The translations under genes were made by a program, and so were the position numbers. From positions 1 to 20,872 of the forward strand of contig CAZYWO010000029.1 in NCBI GenBank assembly GCA_964651095.1: a DNA stretch of 20,872 bases, read 5' to 3'. The stretch's first letter is position 1; each line of letters begins with the position of its first letter. The notes under the pieces were generated by a model, which saw only the letters and a program-made list of their open reading frames with translations, was not told where the DNA came from and searched no databases. This DNA is from SUG1106 sp964651095. Its GTDB lineage: Bacteria > Bacillota > Clostridia > Peptostreptococcales > Anaerovoracaceae. Below are positions 5,905-13,477 of the stretch, piece by piece.

Positions 5905-6181
5905 GATATATGACCACCTGTATTTTTATACAGGTCAAGCCCATACGGACAGGCGGGTCAGCTGCCGAGAGTGGTTAAGACCACATTATTGATTGAGTTA
6001 GAAGCTCAAATTTTATAAGTTGATTACTTTATAATCGGTGCTTGTGCACATCACTTGTGAAACGGTCAATAAGAGTAGTAAGTATATTTGCTATAAACGC
6101 TCTGAAAAACGGAATCTTAAGTAATCTGCGATATGCAGTTTTTATGGTTATACAGGTGGTGCTTTGCATCACCTTTATTTT
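5905..6181 (+). ncRNA. Structured leader RNA with terminator/antiterminator switch (candidate riboswitch or attenuator)
   Basis: The leader holds a local 8-bp hairpin (5916-5923 with 5928-5935, UUUU loop), a GC-rich core (about 5937-5978) with possible stems including GTGGT/ACCAC around UAAG, and further small hairpins (GATTA/TAATC; CTGC/GCAG near 6126-6138). It ends in an intrinsic terminator at 6155-6181. The segment 5913-5923 is perfectly complementary over 11 bp to 6150-6160, which includes part of the terminator's 5' arm. The 5' hairpin plus terminator, and the long-range antiterminator, are therefore mutually exclusive. It matches no riboswitch class I recognise: no T-box, SAM, lysine, guanidine-I or THF core is present. 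By position it should sense a polyamine, arginine, agmatine or a related signal. Ligand sensing is an inference; a protein- or tRNA-dependent attenuator is possible. Confidence 0.65.
6155..6181 (+). terminator. Attenuator terminator in the speA leader
   Basis: An 8-bp stem (6155-6162 with 6166-6173, one G-U pair) with a 3-nt loop is followed by TTTATTTT. It lies 10 bp before the speA ribosome binding site, so it can only serve premature termination. The first six bases of its 5' arm are shared with the antiterminator pairing to 5913-5923. Confidence 0.7.
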
Positions 6182-6204
6182 ATGCTCGCAAAAGGATTTA
6201 TAGA

Positions 6205-7653
6205 ATGAATATTGAGAATCAAAAAAGAGCTCCTATTTATGAAGCTTTACAAAAATTCCGAAAACAGAGAATTGTGCCCTTTGATGTGCCCGGACATAAA
6301 AGGGGCAGAGGAAATCGCGAGCTTGTCGAACTGCTTGGCGAAAAGTGTGTTGGCCTTGATGTGAATTCAATGAAACCGCTCGATAATCTCTGTCACCCTG
6401 TGTCTGTTATCAGAGAAGCCGAGGCTCTTGCTGCCGACGCCTTCTCTGCTGAGCATGCATTTTTTATAGTGGGCGGTACTACTTCGGCTGTGCAAAGTAT
6501 GATTTGGTCTGTGTGCAAGGCAGGAGATAAAATAATTTTACCGAGAAACGTTCATAAAAGCGCAATTAATGCCCTTGTGTTGTGCGGCGCAGTTCCCGTA
6601 TATGTAAACCCGGAGGTTGACGACCGAATTGGTATATCACTCGGAATGGATATTGCTCAGGTAAAAAAAGCAATAGACGAAAACCCCGATGCTGTGGCTG
6701 TGCTCGTGAACAATCCCACATATTACGGAATTTGCTCTGATATAAAATCAATAGTTGAGCTTGCTCACAGTAACGGAATGACTGTGCTTGCTGATGAAGC
6801 ACACGGAACTCATTTTTATTTTTCAGACGATTTACCTGTTTCTGCTATGCAGGCAGGCGCAGATATGGCGGCTGTTTCTATGCATAAATCAGGAGGAAGT
6901 CTGACTCAAAGCTCCTTCCTTTTGACAAACAAGGACGTAAAATGGGAGTATGTCGGTCAGATTATTAACCTTACCCAGACTACAAGTGCTTCATATCTTC
7001 TTCTTTCAAGTCTTGATATTTCAAGGAGAAATCTTGCGCTTAAAGGGAATGAATCATTTAAAAAGGTAATGAAAATGGCTGAATATGCCAGAAATGAAAT
7101 CAATGCTGTCGGAGGCTATTATTCCTATGGCAAGGAGCTTACAAACGGCAGAAGCGTTTTTGCGTTTGATGTAACGAAGCTTTCTGTTTATACTCGTGAC
7201 ATAGGCCTCGCAGGAATCGAGGTTTATGATTTGCTGCGTGATGAATATGATATTCAGATTGAATTCGGCGACATAGGCAATATTCTTGCATACATTTCAA
7301 TCGGAGACAGATTGCAGGATATTGAGCGTCTTGTCGGGGCGCTTGCTGATATAAAAAGACTTTACTCCCGAGATAATAAAAAAATGCTGAAAATGGAATA
7401 TATTCCTCCTATAGTTGCCGCAACTCCTAGAGACGCTTTCTATGCTGAGAAAGAGTCTCTGCCGCTTGAAGAAGCCTCGGGGAAAATATGCAGTGAATTT
7501 GTTATGTGTTATCCTCCCGGTATTCCCATTTTATCGCCCGGTGAAATGATAACTGATGAAATTATTGATTATATTATATATGCAAAAGAAAAGGGATGCT
7601 CTATGCAGGGCACGGAAGACCCGTATATTGAACATCTTAATGTATTAAAATAG
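6205..7653 (+). CDS. speA: Arginine decarboxylase, Orn/Lys/Arg decarboxylase family (SpeA)
   Basis: A 482-residue PLP enzyme of the aspartate-aminotransferase fold, the Bacillus YaaO/SpeA type. An N-terminal VPGHKRGRG, the cofactor region GGTTSAVQSMIWS, DEAHGTH and the Schiff-base lysine K228 in SMHKSGGSLTQSS are all present, and the C-terminal domain carries YPPGIPILSPGEMIT. The length agrees with the family. Within the family, arginine specificity is inferred from context: aguA and aguB downstream convert agmatine to putrescine. Arginine is thus decarboxylated to agmatine in the cytosol. AAAGGA at 6191-6196 fixes the ATG at 6205. The reading frame stays open 24 codons upstream through the leader terminator, but no ribosome site supports a longer form. 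It is the first gene of the polyamine operon and ends with its stop codon inside the speE ribosome site. Confidence 0.9.
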   Translation: MNIENQKRAPIYEALQKFRKQRIVPFDVPGHKRGRGNRELVELLGEKCVGLDVNSMKPLDNLCHPVSVIREAEALAADAFSAEHAFFIVGGTTSAVQSMIWSVCKAGDKIILPRNVHKSAINALVLCGAVPVYVNPEVDDRIGISLGMDIAQVKKAIDENPDAVAVLVNNPTYYGICSDIKSIVELAHSNGMTVLADEAHGTHFYFSDDLPVSAMQAGADMAAVSMHKSGGSLTQSSFLLTNKDVKWEYVGQIINLTQTTSASYLLLSSLDISRRNLALKGNESFKKVMKMAEYARNEINAVGGYYSYGKELTNGRSVFAFDVTKLSVYTRDIGLAGIEVYDLLRDEYDIQIEFGDIGNILAYISIGDRLQDIERLVGALADIKRLYSRDNKKMLKMEYIPPIVAATPRDAFYAEKESLPLEEASGKICSEFVMCYPPGIPILSPGEMITDEIIDYIIYAKEKGCSMQGTEDPYIEHLNVLK

Positions 7654-7663
7654 GAGAATGAAT

Positions 7664-8521
7664 ATGGAATTCTGGTTTTCAGAAAGACACACGGATAACG
7701 TGGAATTGTCAATTCGCGTTGATAAACAGCTTTTTGGCAATCAAAGCGATTTTCAAAAACTTGATGTGTTTGAGTCTGCTGAATTTGGCAGATTTATTAC
7801 CTCTGACGGTGATGTCATATTTTCTGAAAAGGATGAATTTACCTATGATGAAATGATAGTGCACGTACCTATGGCAGTACATCCCGACGTTAAAAAGGTT
7901 CTTGTAATAGGCGGCGGTGACGGCGGTGTTGCCCGTGAGCTTTCTCATTATGACGAAATTGAAGTTATTGATGTTGTTGAACCGGACGAAATGTTTGTTG
8001 AGGTTTGCAGAGAATATTTTCCTGATAACTCAATGGGGTTGGATGATAAAAGAGTTAATGTTTTTTATCAGGACGGACTGAGATTTTTGCGTTCGTGCCA
8101 CAAAGAATATGACCTTATAATAAATGATGCAACAGACCCGTTTGGTCATACAGAAGGACTTTTCACTAAAGAATTTTACGGCAGCTGCTACAAGGCGCTT
8201 AAGGATGACGGAATTATGGTTTATCAGCACGGAAGTCCTTTTTATGATGAGGACGAGGAAGCTTGCCGGTCAATGCACAGGAGAGTTTTTCGTTCATTCC
8301 CAATAAGCAAGGTTTATCAGGCGCATATTCCAACCTGTCCTGCCGGTTACTGGCTTTTTGGATTTGCTTCAAAAAAATATCATCCTATAAAGGATTTGGA
8401 CGCTAAGCGCTGGAATGGGCGAAAAATAGAAACATGGTATTATACAACAAATCTTCACCTGGGAGCTTTTATGCTTCCAAAGTATGTTGAGGATATGCTT
8501 AAAGAGGAAGAGGAAAAATAA
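7664..8521 (+). CDS. speE: Spermidine-synthase-family aminopropyltransferase (SpeE)
   Basis: A 285-residue Rossmann-fold aminopropyltransferase. N-terminal beta domain EFWFSERHTDNVELSIRV; SAM-type glycine motif GGGDGG (83-88); acidic residues VVEPDE; and the active-site loop D155-A-T-D-P-F-G. Canonical enzymes read D-S/T-S/T-D/E-P-x-G-P-A here; this one has G-H-T in place of G-P-A, which borders the amine and aminopropyl pocket. The normal reaction moves an aminopropyl group from decarboxylated SAM to putrescine, but no speD is in this window. The start at 7664 gives 7 nt from AGGAG (7652-7656); the ATG at 7658 is too close. It lies between speA and the carboxyspermidine dehydrogenase. It may be an ordinary spermidine synthase fed by an unlinked SpeD, or act on agmatine or another amine. 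Confidence 0.82.
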   Translation: MEFWFSERHTDNVELSIRVDKQLFGNQSDFQKLDVFESAEFGRFITSDGDVIFSEKDEFTYDEMIVHVPMAVHPDVKKVLVIGGGDGGVARELSHYDEIEVIDVVEPDEMFVEVCREYFPDNSMGLDDKRVNVFYQDGLRFLRSCHKEYDLIINDATDPFGHTEGLFTKEFYGSCYKALKDDGIMVYQHGSPFYDEDEEACRSMHRRVFRSFPISKVYQAHIPTCPAGYWLFGFASKKYHPIKDLDAKRWNGRKIETWYYTTNLHLGAFMLPKYVEDMLKEEEEK

Positions 8522-8544
8522 TATTTTAGAAAGGAAACGTAAAA

Positions 8545-9804
8545 ATGAGCAAACTCTTAATAATAGGCTGCGGCGGTGTGGCGTCGGTTGCAATTCACAA
8601 GTGCTGTCAGAACAGCAAAGTTTTTACGGAAATATGTATTGCAAGCAGAACAAAATCCAAGTGTGACGCATTAAAGGAAAAACTCGAAAAGAAAACCTCT
8701 ACGGTTATCACAACGGCAAAGGTTGACGCTGACAGCAAAGATGAACTTGTAGATTTGATTAACAGCTACAGACCGCAGGCAGTGTTAAACCTTGCATTGC
8801 CGTATCAGGATTTAACTATTATGGAGGCTTGCCTTGAAACAAAGGTTGATTACATTGATACAGCAAACTATGAGCCTGAGGATATTACCGAGCCTGAATG
8901 GAAAGAAAAATATGATGAGCGCTGTAAAACGCTTGGTTTTACGGCATATTTTGATTATTCATGGCAATGGGCATACAAAGAAAAATTTGAGCAGGCAGGC
9001 ATTACGGCTTTGCTTGGAACAGGCTTTGACCCCGGCGTAACAAGTGTGTTCACCGCATATGCTCTTAAACACTATTTTGATGAAATTCATTATATTGATA
9101 TTCTAGACTGTAACGGCGGAGATCACGGCTATCCTTTTGCCACAAACTTTAACCCGGAAATCAATCTTCGCGAGGTTTCTGCAAACGGTTCATACTGGGA
9201 GAACGGCAAATGGATTGAGACAAAGCCTATGGAAATCAAGCGCGAATTTGTATTTGACAGCGTAGGCAAAAAGGATATGTATCTTCTCCACCACGAAGAA
9301 ATTGAGTCGCTCGCAAAAAATATTCCAAATGTAAAGCGCATAAGATTTTTTATGACCTTTGGTCAGAGCTATCTTAACCATATGCAGTGCCTTGAAAATG
9401 TGGGTATGCTGTCAACCGAGCCTGTAATGCACAACGGTCAGGAAATTGTGCCGATTCAGTTTCTCAGGGAGCTTCTTCCGGATCCTGCTTCACTTGGTTC
9501 CAGAACTGTTGGAAAGACCAATATAGGCTGTATTTTTACAGGTATTAAGGATGGCAAAGAAAAATCAATTTATATATACAATATTTGTGACCATCAGGAG
9601 TGCTACAAAGAGGTTGGCTCTCAGGCAGTATCATACACAACAGGCGTTCCGGCAATGATCGGCGCGTCATTGGTATTAAACGGAATCTGGAAGAAACCCG
9701 GTGTTTTTACAGTGGAGGAATTTGATCCTGATCCCTATATGGAGGCGCTTAATGAATTCGGTCTGCCTTGGATTGTTGATGAAAATCCGACTAAGGTAGA
9801 TTAA
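8545..9804 (+). CDS. Carboxy(nor)spermidine dehydrogenase, saccharopine dehydrogenase family
   Basis: A 419-residue NADPH-binding enzyme. The N-terminal nucleotide loop IIGCGGVAS (residues 6-14) with IASRTKSKC is followed by a Rossmann half (VLNLALPYQDLTIMEACLETKVDYIDTANYE) typical of saccharopine-reductase-like proteins. The length and the segments TALLGTGFDPGVTSVF and LDCNGGDHGYPFATNF fit carboxynorspermidine synthase. It reductively condenses aspartate beta-semialdehyde with putrescine to give carboxyspermidine, or with diaminopropane to give carboxynorspermidine. Placement directly before nspC and with the putrescine genes argues for putrescine. AGAAAGGA precedes the ATG. A saccharopine or lysine role is unlikely in this setting. 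Confidence 0.88.
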   Translation: MSKLLIIGCGGVASVAIHKCCQNSKVFTEICIASRTKSKCDALKEKLEKKTSTVITTAKVDADSKDELVDLINSYRPQAVLNLALPYQDLTIMEACLETKVDYIDTANYEPEDITEPEWKEKYDERCKTLGFTAYFDYSWQWAYKEKFEQAGITALLGTGFDPGVTSVFTAYALKHYFDEIHYIDILDCNGGDHGYPFATNFNPEINLREVSANGSYWENGKWIETKPMEIKREFVFDSVGKKDMYLLHHEEIESLAKNIPNVKRIRFFMTFGQSYLNHMQCLENVGMLSTEPVMHNGQEIVPIQFLRELLPDPASLGSRTVGKTNIGCIFTGIKDGKEKSIYIYNICDHQECYKEVGSQAVSYTTGVPAMIGASLVLNGIWKKPGVFTVEEFDPDPYMEALNEFGLPWIVDENPTKVD

Positions 9805-9816
9805 TCGGGTGAAAAT

Positions 9817-10944
9817 ATGAAATTTACCGAATTAAAGACGCCCTGCTATGTTATTGATGAGACAAAGCTTATTGCAAATCTTGAGATTCTTGACAGCGTT
9901 CAAAAGCATACGGGATGCAAAATCCTCCTTGCCCAAAAAGCTTATTCCGCATTTTGTACCTATCCGCTGATCGGCAAATATCTTTGCGGTACAACTGCAA
10001 GCGGACTTTATGAAGCAAAGCTTGGCAATGAATACTTTGGCAAAGAAACTCATGTTTTTGCTCCGGCTTTTTCATCTGAAGATATGACGGAACTGGTAAA
10101 AATTTGTGACCATATTATTTTCAATTCATTTTCACAGCTTGAAAAGCACCGAGGCATCTGGGAGAATTCTTCTTCAAGCGTCGGTATAAGGCTAAATCCC
10201 GAATTTTCTACTCAGCAGGGTCACGAAATTTATGACCCGTGTGCCTATGGCTCAAGGCTGGGTGTAACTAAAAATAATTTTAGAGAAGATTTGCTTTTTG
10301 GTGTTGACGGATTTCATTTTCATACATTGTGCGAACAAAACAGCGACGACCTTATAAAAACCTTTAATGCTTTAGAAGAAAGCTTTGGAAAGTATTTTTA
10401 TAATGCAAAGTGGCTGAATTTTGGCGGAGGACATCATATTACACGTCCTGATTATGATATTGAAGCTCTCGAAAGTCTGATTAATTATGTTAAGAAAAAA
10501 TATGATGTTCAGATTTATCTTGAACCGGGAGAAGCAGTTGCGCTTAACGCAGGATTTCTTGTTTCAGAAGTAATGGACATAGTACGCAACGGAATAGAGA
10601 CTTTGATTCTTGATACTTCTGCCGCCTGTCATATGCCCGATGTACTTGAAATGCCGTATCGTCCGCCGCTTATGAACAGCGGTCTGCCTGATGAAAAAAA
10701 GTACAAATACAGAATCTCTTCGTGCACCTGTCTTGCAGGCGATATAATAGGAGACTACAGCTTTGACGAGAAAATCAAGGTCGGAGACAGGCTTGTATTT
10801 GAAGATATGGCTATCTATTCAATGGTTAAGAACAACACCTTCAACGGTATGCCTTTGCCTGCAATAGTTCTAATGCACAATAGAGATAATTGCGAAATAA
10901 TAAAAGAGTTTTCATACAACGACTTTAAGGACAGACTTTCATAA
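9817..10944 (+). CDS. nspC: Carboxy(nor)spermidine decarboxylase (NspC)
   Basis: A 375-residue fold-III (alanine-racemase-like) PLP decarboxylase. PLP lysine K41 sits in LLAQKAYS. The glycine-rich phosphate site NFGGGHH, the EPGEAV strand and the C-terminal catalytic cysteine stretch SCTCLAGDIIGDY are in order, and length is normal. It removes the carboxyl group of carboxyspermidine to give spermidine, completing the route that needs no decarboxylated SAM. A GGGTGA precedes the ATG by 6 nt. It starts 12 bp after the dehydrogenase gene and overlaps aguA by one base (TAATG), indicating translational coupling. Confidence 0.92.
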   Translation: MKFTELKTPCYVIDETKLIANLEILDSVQKHTGCKILLAQKAYSAFCTYPLIGKYLCGTTASGLYEAKLGNEYFGKETHVFAPAFSSEDMTELVKICDHIIFNSFSQLEKHRGIWENSSSSVGIRLNPEFSTQQGHEIYDPCAYGSRLGVTKNNFREDLLFGVDGFHFHTLCEQNSDDLIKTFNALEESFGKYFYNAKWLNFGGGHHITRPDYDIEALESLINYVKKKYDVQIYLEPGEAVALNAGFLVSEVMDIVRNGIETLILDTSAACHMPDVLEMPYRPPLMNSGLPDEKKYKYRISSCTCLAGDIIGDYSFDEKIKVGDRLVFEDMAIYSMVKNNTFNGMPLPAIVLMHNRDNCEIIKEFSYNDFKDRLS

Positions 10945-12074
10945 TGAACAAATTCACATACTTTGATAATGCAAATTTTCCGTCAGACAGCGGATATTAT
11001 ATGCCTGCCGAGTTTTCACAGCATAAAGCGACAATTATTATTTTTCCCGAGAGAAGGGGCTCGTGGTGCTATGAGGCTAAATTCGCCGAAAAAGTTTTTT
11101 CAGAAATAATAGAACAAATTTCATACCGTGAAGCGGTTTATGTTCTTGCAAGCGACAGGAAATATGCACACGCAAAGGATTTGTTTTCAAAGCTTGAAAA
11201 TGTGAATGTTCTCAATATTAATTCCGATGATGCATGGGCAAGAGATACTGCCCCCACCTTTATTGTCAATAATGAGGGGGATGTTCGTGCAATTGACTGG
11301 CAGTTTAATGCATGGGGCGGAGAATATGACGGACTTTATGCCGACTGGAGCAGAGATGACAGAATACCATATGAGCTTTGTAAAAGGCTTGGCTATGAGC
11401 TGTATAATGCTCACCCGTTTGTTCTTGAGGGCGGTTCTGTTCATACAGACGGCGAGGGTACCTTGATTACAACCGAGGAGTGCTTATTAAGCAAAGGCAG
11501 AAATCCTAAGCTTACTAAGTATGAGATTGAGCAGACGCTAAAGGGATACATTGGAGTTTCAAAAATCATTTGGCTGCCAAAGGGAATTTATAATGATGAG
11601 ACAAACGGGCATGTTGATAATATTTGTGCCTTTACGGCTCCTGCCAATGTTGTGCTTGCGTGGACGGATAATAAAGATGACCCGCAGTACAGTCGCTCAA
11701 AAGCGTGTTTAGAGGCGCTTGAAAATTCAACTGACGCAAAAGGAAGAAAAATTTCCGTTCACAAGCTGCCTATACCCTCATGTCCCGTTTGTGTTGAGGA
11801 AAATGATTTACTGGGCTATGAATTTGAAGAAGGCGAGGATACCCGTGAGCTTGGAGAACGTCTTGCCGCCTCGTATGTGAACTTTTATTTTTGTAATGGA
11901 GCTGTAATACTTCCGCAGTTTGGCGGAAAAAATACTGAAAGCGACAGGGTTGCCGTCGATATTATGCGTAATCTTTGTCCCGATAGAGAAATTATCACTG
12001 TCTCTGCCGGAGATATTATTCTTGGCGGCGGCAATATTCATTGCATAACCCAGCAAATTCCAATTAATAAATAA
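10944..12074 (+). CDS. aguA: Agmatine deiminase (AguA)
   Basis: A 376-residue member of the peptidyl-arginine-deiminase-like guanidino-modifying family. It hydrolyses agmatine to N-carbamoylputrescine and ammonia. Signature segments appear in order: FPERRGSW near the N-terminus, DDAWARDTAP, LEGGSVHTDGEGTLITTEECLL, NGHVDN (catalytic His/Asp area) and the terminal GGGNIHCITQQ with nucleophile C367. Length matches the family. The first base of its ATG is the last base of the nspC stop; AAGGA lies within the nspC end. Together with aguB it supplies putrescine from the agmatine made by SpeA. A catabolic agmatine deiminase would usually come with a transferase and antiporter, which are absent. Confidence 0.95.
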   Translation: MNKFTYFDNANFPSDSGYYMPAEFSQHKATIIIFPERRGSWCYEAKFAEKVFSEIIEQISYREAVYVLASDRKYAHAKDLFSKLENVNVLNINSDDAWARDTAPTFIVNNEGDVRAIDWQFNAWGGEYDGLYADWSRDDRIPYELCKRLGYELYNAHPFVLEGGSVHTDGEGTLITTEECLLSKGRNPKLTKYEIEQTLKGYIGVSKIIWLPKGIYNDETNGHVDNICAFTAPANVVLAWTDNKDDPQYSRSKACLEALENSTDAKGRKISVHKLPIPSCPVCVEENDLLGYEFEEGEDTRELGERLAASYVNFYFCNGAVILPQFGGKNTESDRVAVDIMRNLCPDREIITVSAGDIILGGGNIHCITQQIPINK

Positions 12075-12091
12075 TTTACAGGAGTTTATTT

Positions 12092-12970
12092 ATGCGTAAG
12101 GTTAAGGTTTCTGCTGTGCAAATGAGATGCACAGAAAATGTGGCCGAAAATATAGCAAATGCGGACAGTCTTGTCCGCAGGGCGGCTTTTCAGGGAGCTG
12201 ACATAGTACTGCTTCCTGAGCTTTTTGAACGGCAGTATTTTTGTCAGGAACGCAGATATGATTACTACAGATTTGCAAAATCTCTTGAGGAAAACGACGC
12301 TGTTTTACATTTTATGAAAGTCGCAAGGGAACTGTCCGTTGTAATTATAGTAAGCTTTTATGAAAAAGACGGCAACAGACTTTTTAACACCGTTGCCGTT
12401 ATTGATTCCGACGGAAAAATACTTGGCAAATATCGTAAAACTCATATTCCCGATGACCATTTTTATCAGGAAAAATTTTACTTTACTCCGGGAGACACGG
12501 GATTTGTTACATTTAAAACAGCCTTTGGCGTAATCGGAGTGGGAATATGCTGGGATCAATGGTTTCCCGAAACTGCAAGAGCGCTTGTTCTAAATGGTGC
12601 TGAACTTATTTTTTATCCGACTGCCATAGGTACAGAGCCTATCCTTGACTGCGACAGTATGCCTCATTGGAGGAGAGCAATGGCCGGACATTCCGCTGCA
12701 AATATTGTTCCTGTAATTGCAGCCAATAGAATTGGCAGAGAGGATGTTGTTCCCTGCGAAGCTAACGGAAATCAGCAATCGTCATTGGTTTTCTACGGTT
12801 CATCGTTTATTACTGATGAAACAGGCGCAATTATTGCAGAGGCTTCAGGAAATGATGAAACTGTAATCACTGCCGATTTTGACCTTGACAAAATTTATGA
12901 AAAACGAATGGAATGGGGGATTTTCAGGGACAGACGAACTGAGTCCTATAAAATATTATCCGAAAAATAG
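12092..12970 (+). CDS. aguB: N-carbamoylputrescine amidase (AguB)
   Basis: A 292-residue nitrilase-superfamily amidase. The catalytic triad is visible as E43 (LLPELFE), K116 (GKYRKTH) and C153 (GVGICWDQWFPE), and AMAGHSAANIVPVIAANRIG is typical of plant and bacterial N-carbamoylputrescine amidases. It releases putrescine, CO2 and ammonia from the AguA product. CAGGAG precedes the ATG by about 7 nt, and only 17 bp separate it from aguA. It is the last gene of the polyamine operon. Only a weak terminator-like hairpin follows. Confidence 0.95.
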   Translation: MRKVKVSAVQMRCTENVAENIANADSLVRRAAFQGADIVLLPELFERQYFCQERRYDYYRFAKSLEENDAVLHFMKVARELSVVIIVSFYEKDGNRLFNTVAVIDSDGKILGKYRKTHIPDDHFYQEKFYFTPGDTGFVTFKTAFGVIGVGICWDQWFPETARALVLNGAELIFYPTAIGTEPILDCDSMPHWRRAMAGHSAANIVPVIAANRIGREDVVPCEANGNQQSSLVFYGSSFITDETGAIIAEASGNDETVITADFDLDKIYEKRMEWGIFRDRRTESYKILSEK

Positions 12971-13023
12971 AGTTTTTCAGGCGGCGAACTGCCTAAAACG
13001 GAAATATATTTTAAACATCTGTT

Positions 13024-13053
13024 AACCCGGCAGTATTTTTCGGTTGTTTTTTG
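13024..13053 (+). terminator. Weak terminator after the polyamine operon
   Basis: AACCCG (13024-13029) can pair with CGGTT (13041-13045) with a bulge, followed by GTTTTTTG. The stem is short, so termination here is uncertain. A second small stem (AGGC/GCCT near 12979-12994) lacks a T-run. Confidence 0.3.
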
Positions 13054-13210
13054 TTCAGAGGTAAACATGTTTCAGGTATACTAAAATGATTCAGTGTTTA
13101 TCATATAAGCTACGTGCTGATTTGATTATTGCATTTTATGTGTTGGGGCAATTGAGTAAATCTGAATGATGTTAAACCTGCATTGAAACTCAAATAATCA
13201 ATCAATGTAG

Positions 13211-13238
13211 TTGACAAATAAAGTCATAGTGATATAAT
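13211..13238 (+). promoter_or_regulatory. Promoter of the folate operon
   Basis: Perfect TTGACA (13211-13216) and TATAAT (13233-13238) are separated by 16 nt. Transcription would start near 13245, at the very beginning of the THF riboswitch. Confidence 0.85.
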
Positions 13239-13246
13239 TAAAATGC

Positions 13247-13460
13247 TACAGAGTAGAAACCGATGCGTTTTACTAAACAAAGATTGAAATCAGGTTATCT
13301 GTTTTTATCAGCGTTTAGAATACAGTGTTTTCCGAACGGGGAGTTGTCGGAAAAACGAAAGGCGTTTGCCTGCGGTTGAGGTTTTGCATCCCGCTGTCAG
13401 TCATTTTAACAATAACAGATTGTTGAGTTTTCGGGATAGCAGCAGCTATTCCGTTTTTTT
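13247..13460 (+). promoter_or_regulatory. THF riboswitch with intrinsic terminator controlling folE
   Basis: The conserved THF-riboswitch elements occur in order. P1 ACAG/CTGT (13248-13251, 13394-13397) closes GAGTAG. P2 is AAACC pairing with GGTTT. GATGCG precedes a variable arm. AGTG is followed by an 8-bp stem (13328-13335 with 13347-13354) capped by ACGGGGAGTTG, then CGAAAGGC, a GGC/GCC hairpin, GCGGTTGA and TTGCATCC. An extra arm closed by CTAAAC/GTTTAG (13273-13278, 13313-13318) separates GCG(T) from AGTG, which I recall as nearly contiguous in typical members. ATCCCG (13388-13393) at the aptamer's 3' edge is complementary to CGGGAT (13432-13437) in the terminator's 5' arm. Folate binding should free that arm and switch the operon off. 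Confidence 0.88.
13432..13460 (+). terminator. Riboswitch-controlled terminator before folE
   Basis: A 9-bp stem (13432-13440 with 13445-13453, one G-U pair) with an AGCA loop is followed by seven T residues. It lies just upstream of the folE ribosome site and is the expression platform of the THF riboswitch. Confidence 0.9.
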
Positions 13461-13477
13461 ATGTAAGGAGAATGGTT

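Larger units (their letters stand above)
12971..13477. other. Intergenic region between polyamine and folate operons
   Basis: No gene is visible. It holds the weak terminator-like hairpin near 13024, then about 150 bp of AT-rich sequence with partly matching inverted segments (TGATTATT near 13134 and AATAATCA near 13191). The folate promoter, the THF riboswitch and its terminator follow. Confidence 0.6.

Noticed and set aside
6061..6181. T-box leader before speA (AGTAGTAAGTAT-like bases and GGTGGT near the terminator)
   Set aside because: The conserved T-box sequence with ACCGCG after the TGG bulge is absent, and no full Stem I with AGAGA/GAA motifs could be traced.
6133..6204. Possible N-terminal extension or leader peptide of SpeA starting at 6133
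   Set aside because: The frame is open, but there is no ribosome site before 6133, the segment runs through the attenuator terminator, and AAAGGA correctly spaced before the ATG at 6205 gives the family-typical N-terminus. A regulatory leader peptide would be expected to end before speA.
11187..11466. Overlapping open frames on both strands within aguA and similar ones across other genes
   Set aside because: They lie inside well-supported enzyme genes, lack ribosome sites, and show no family features.
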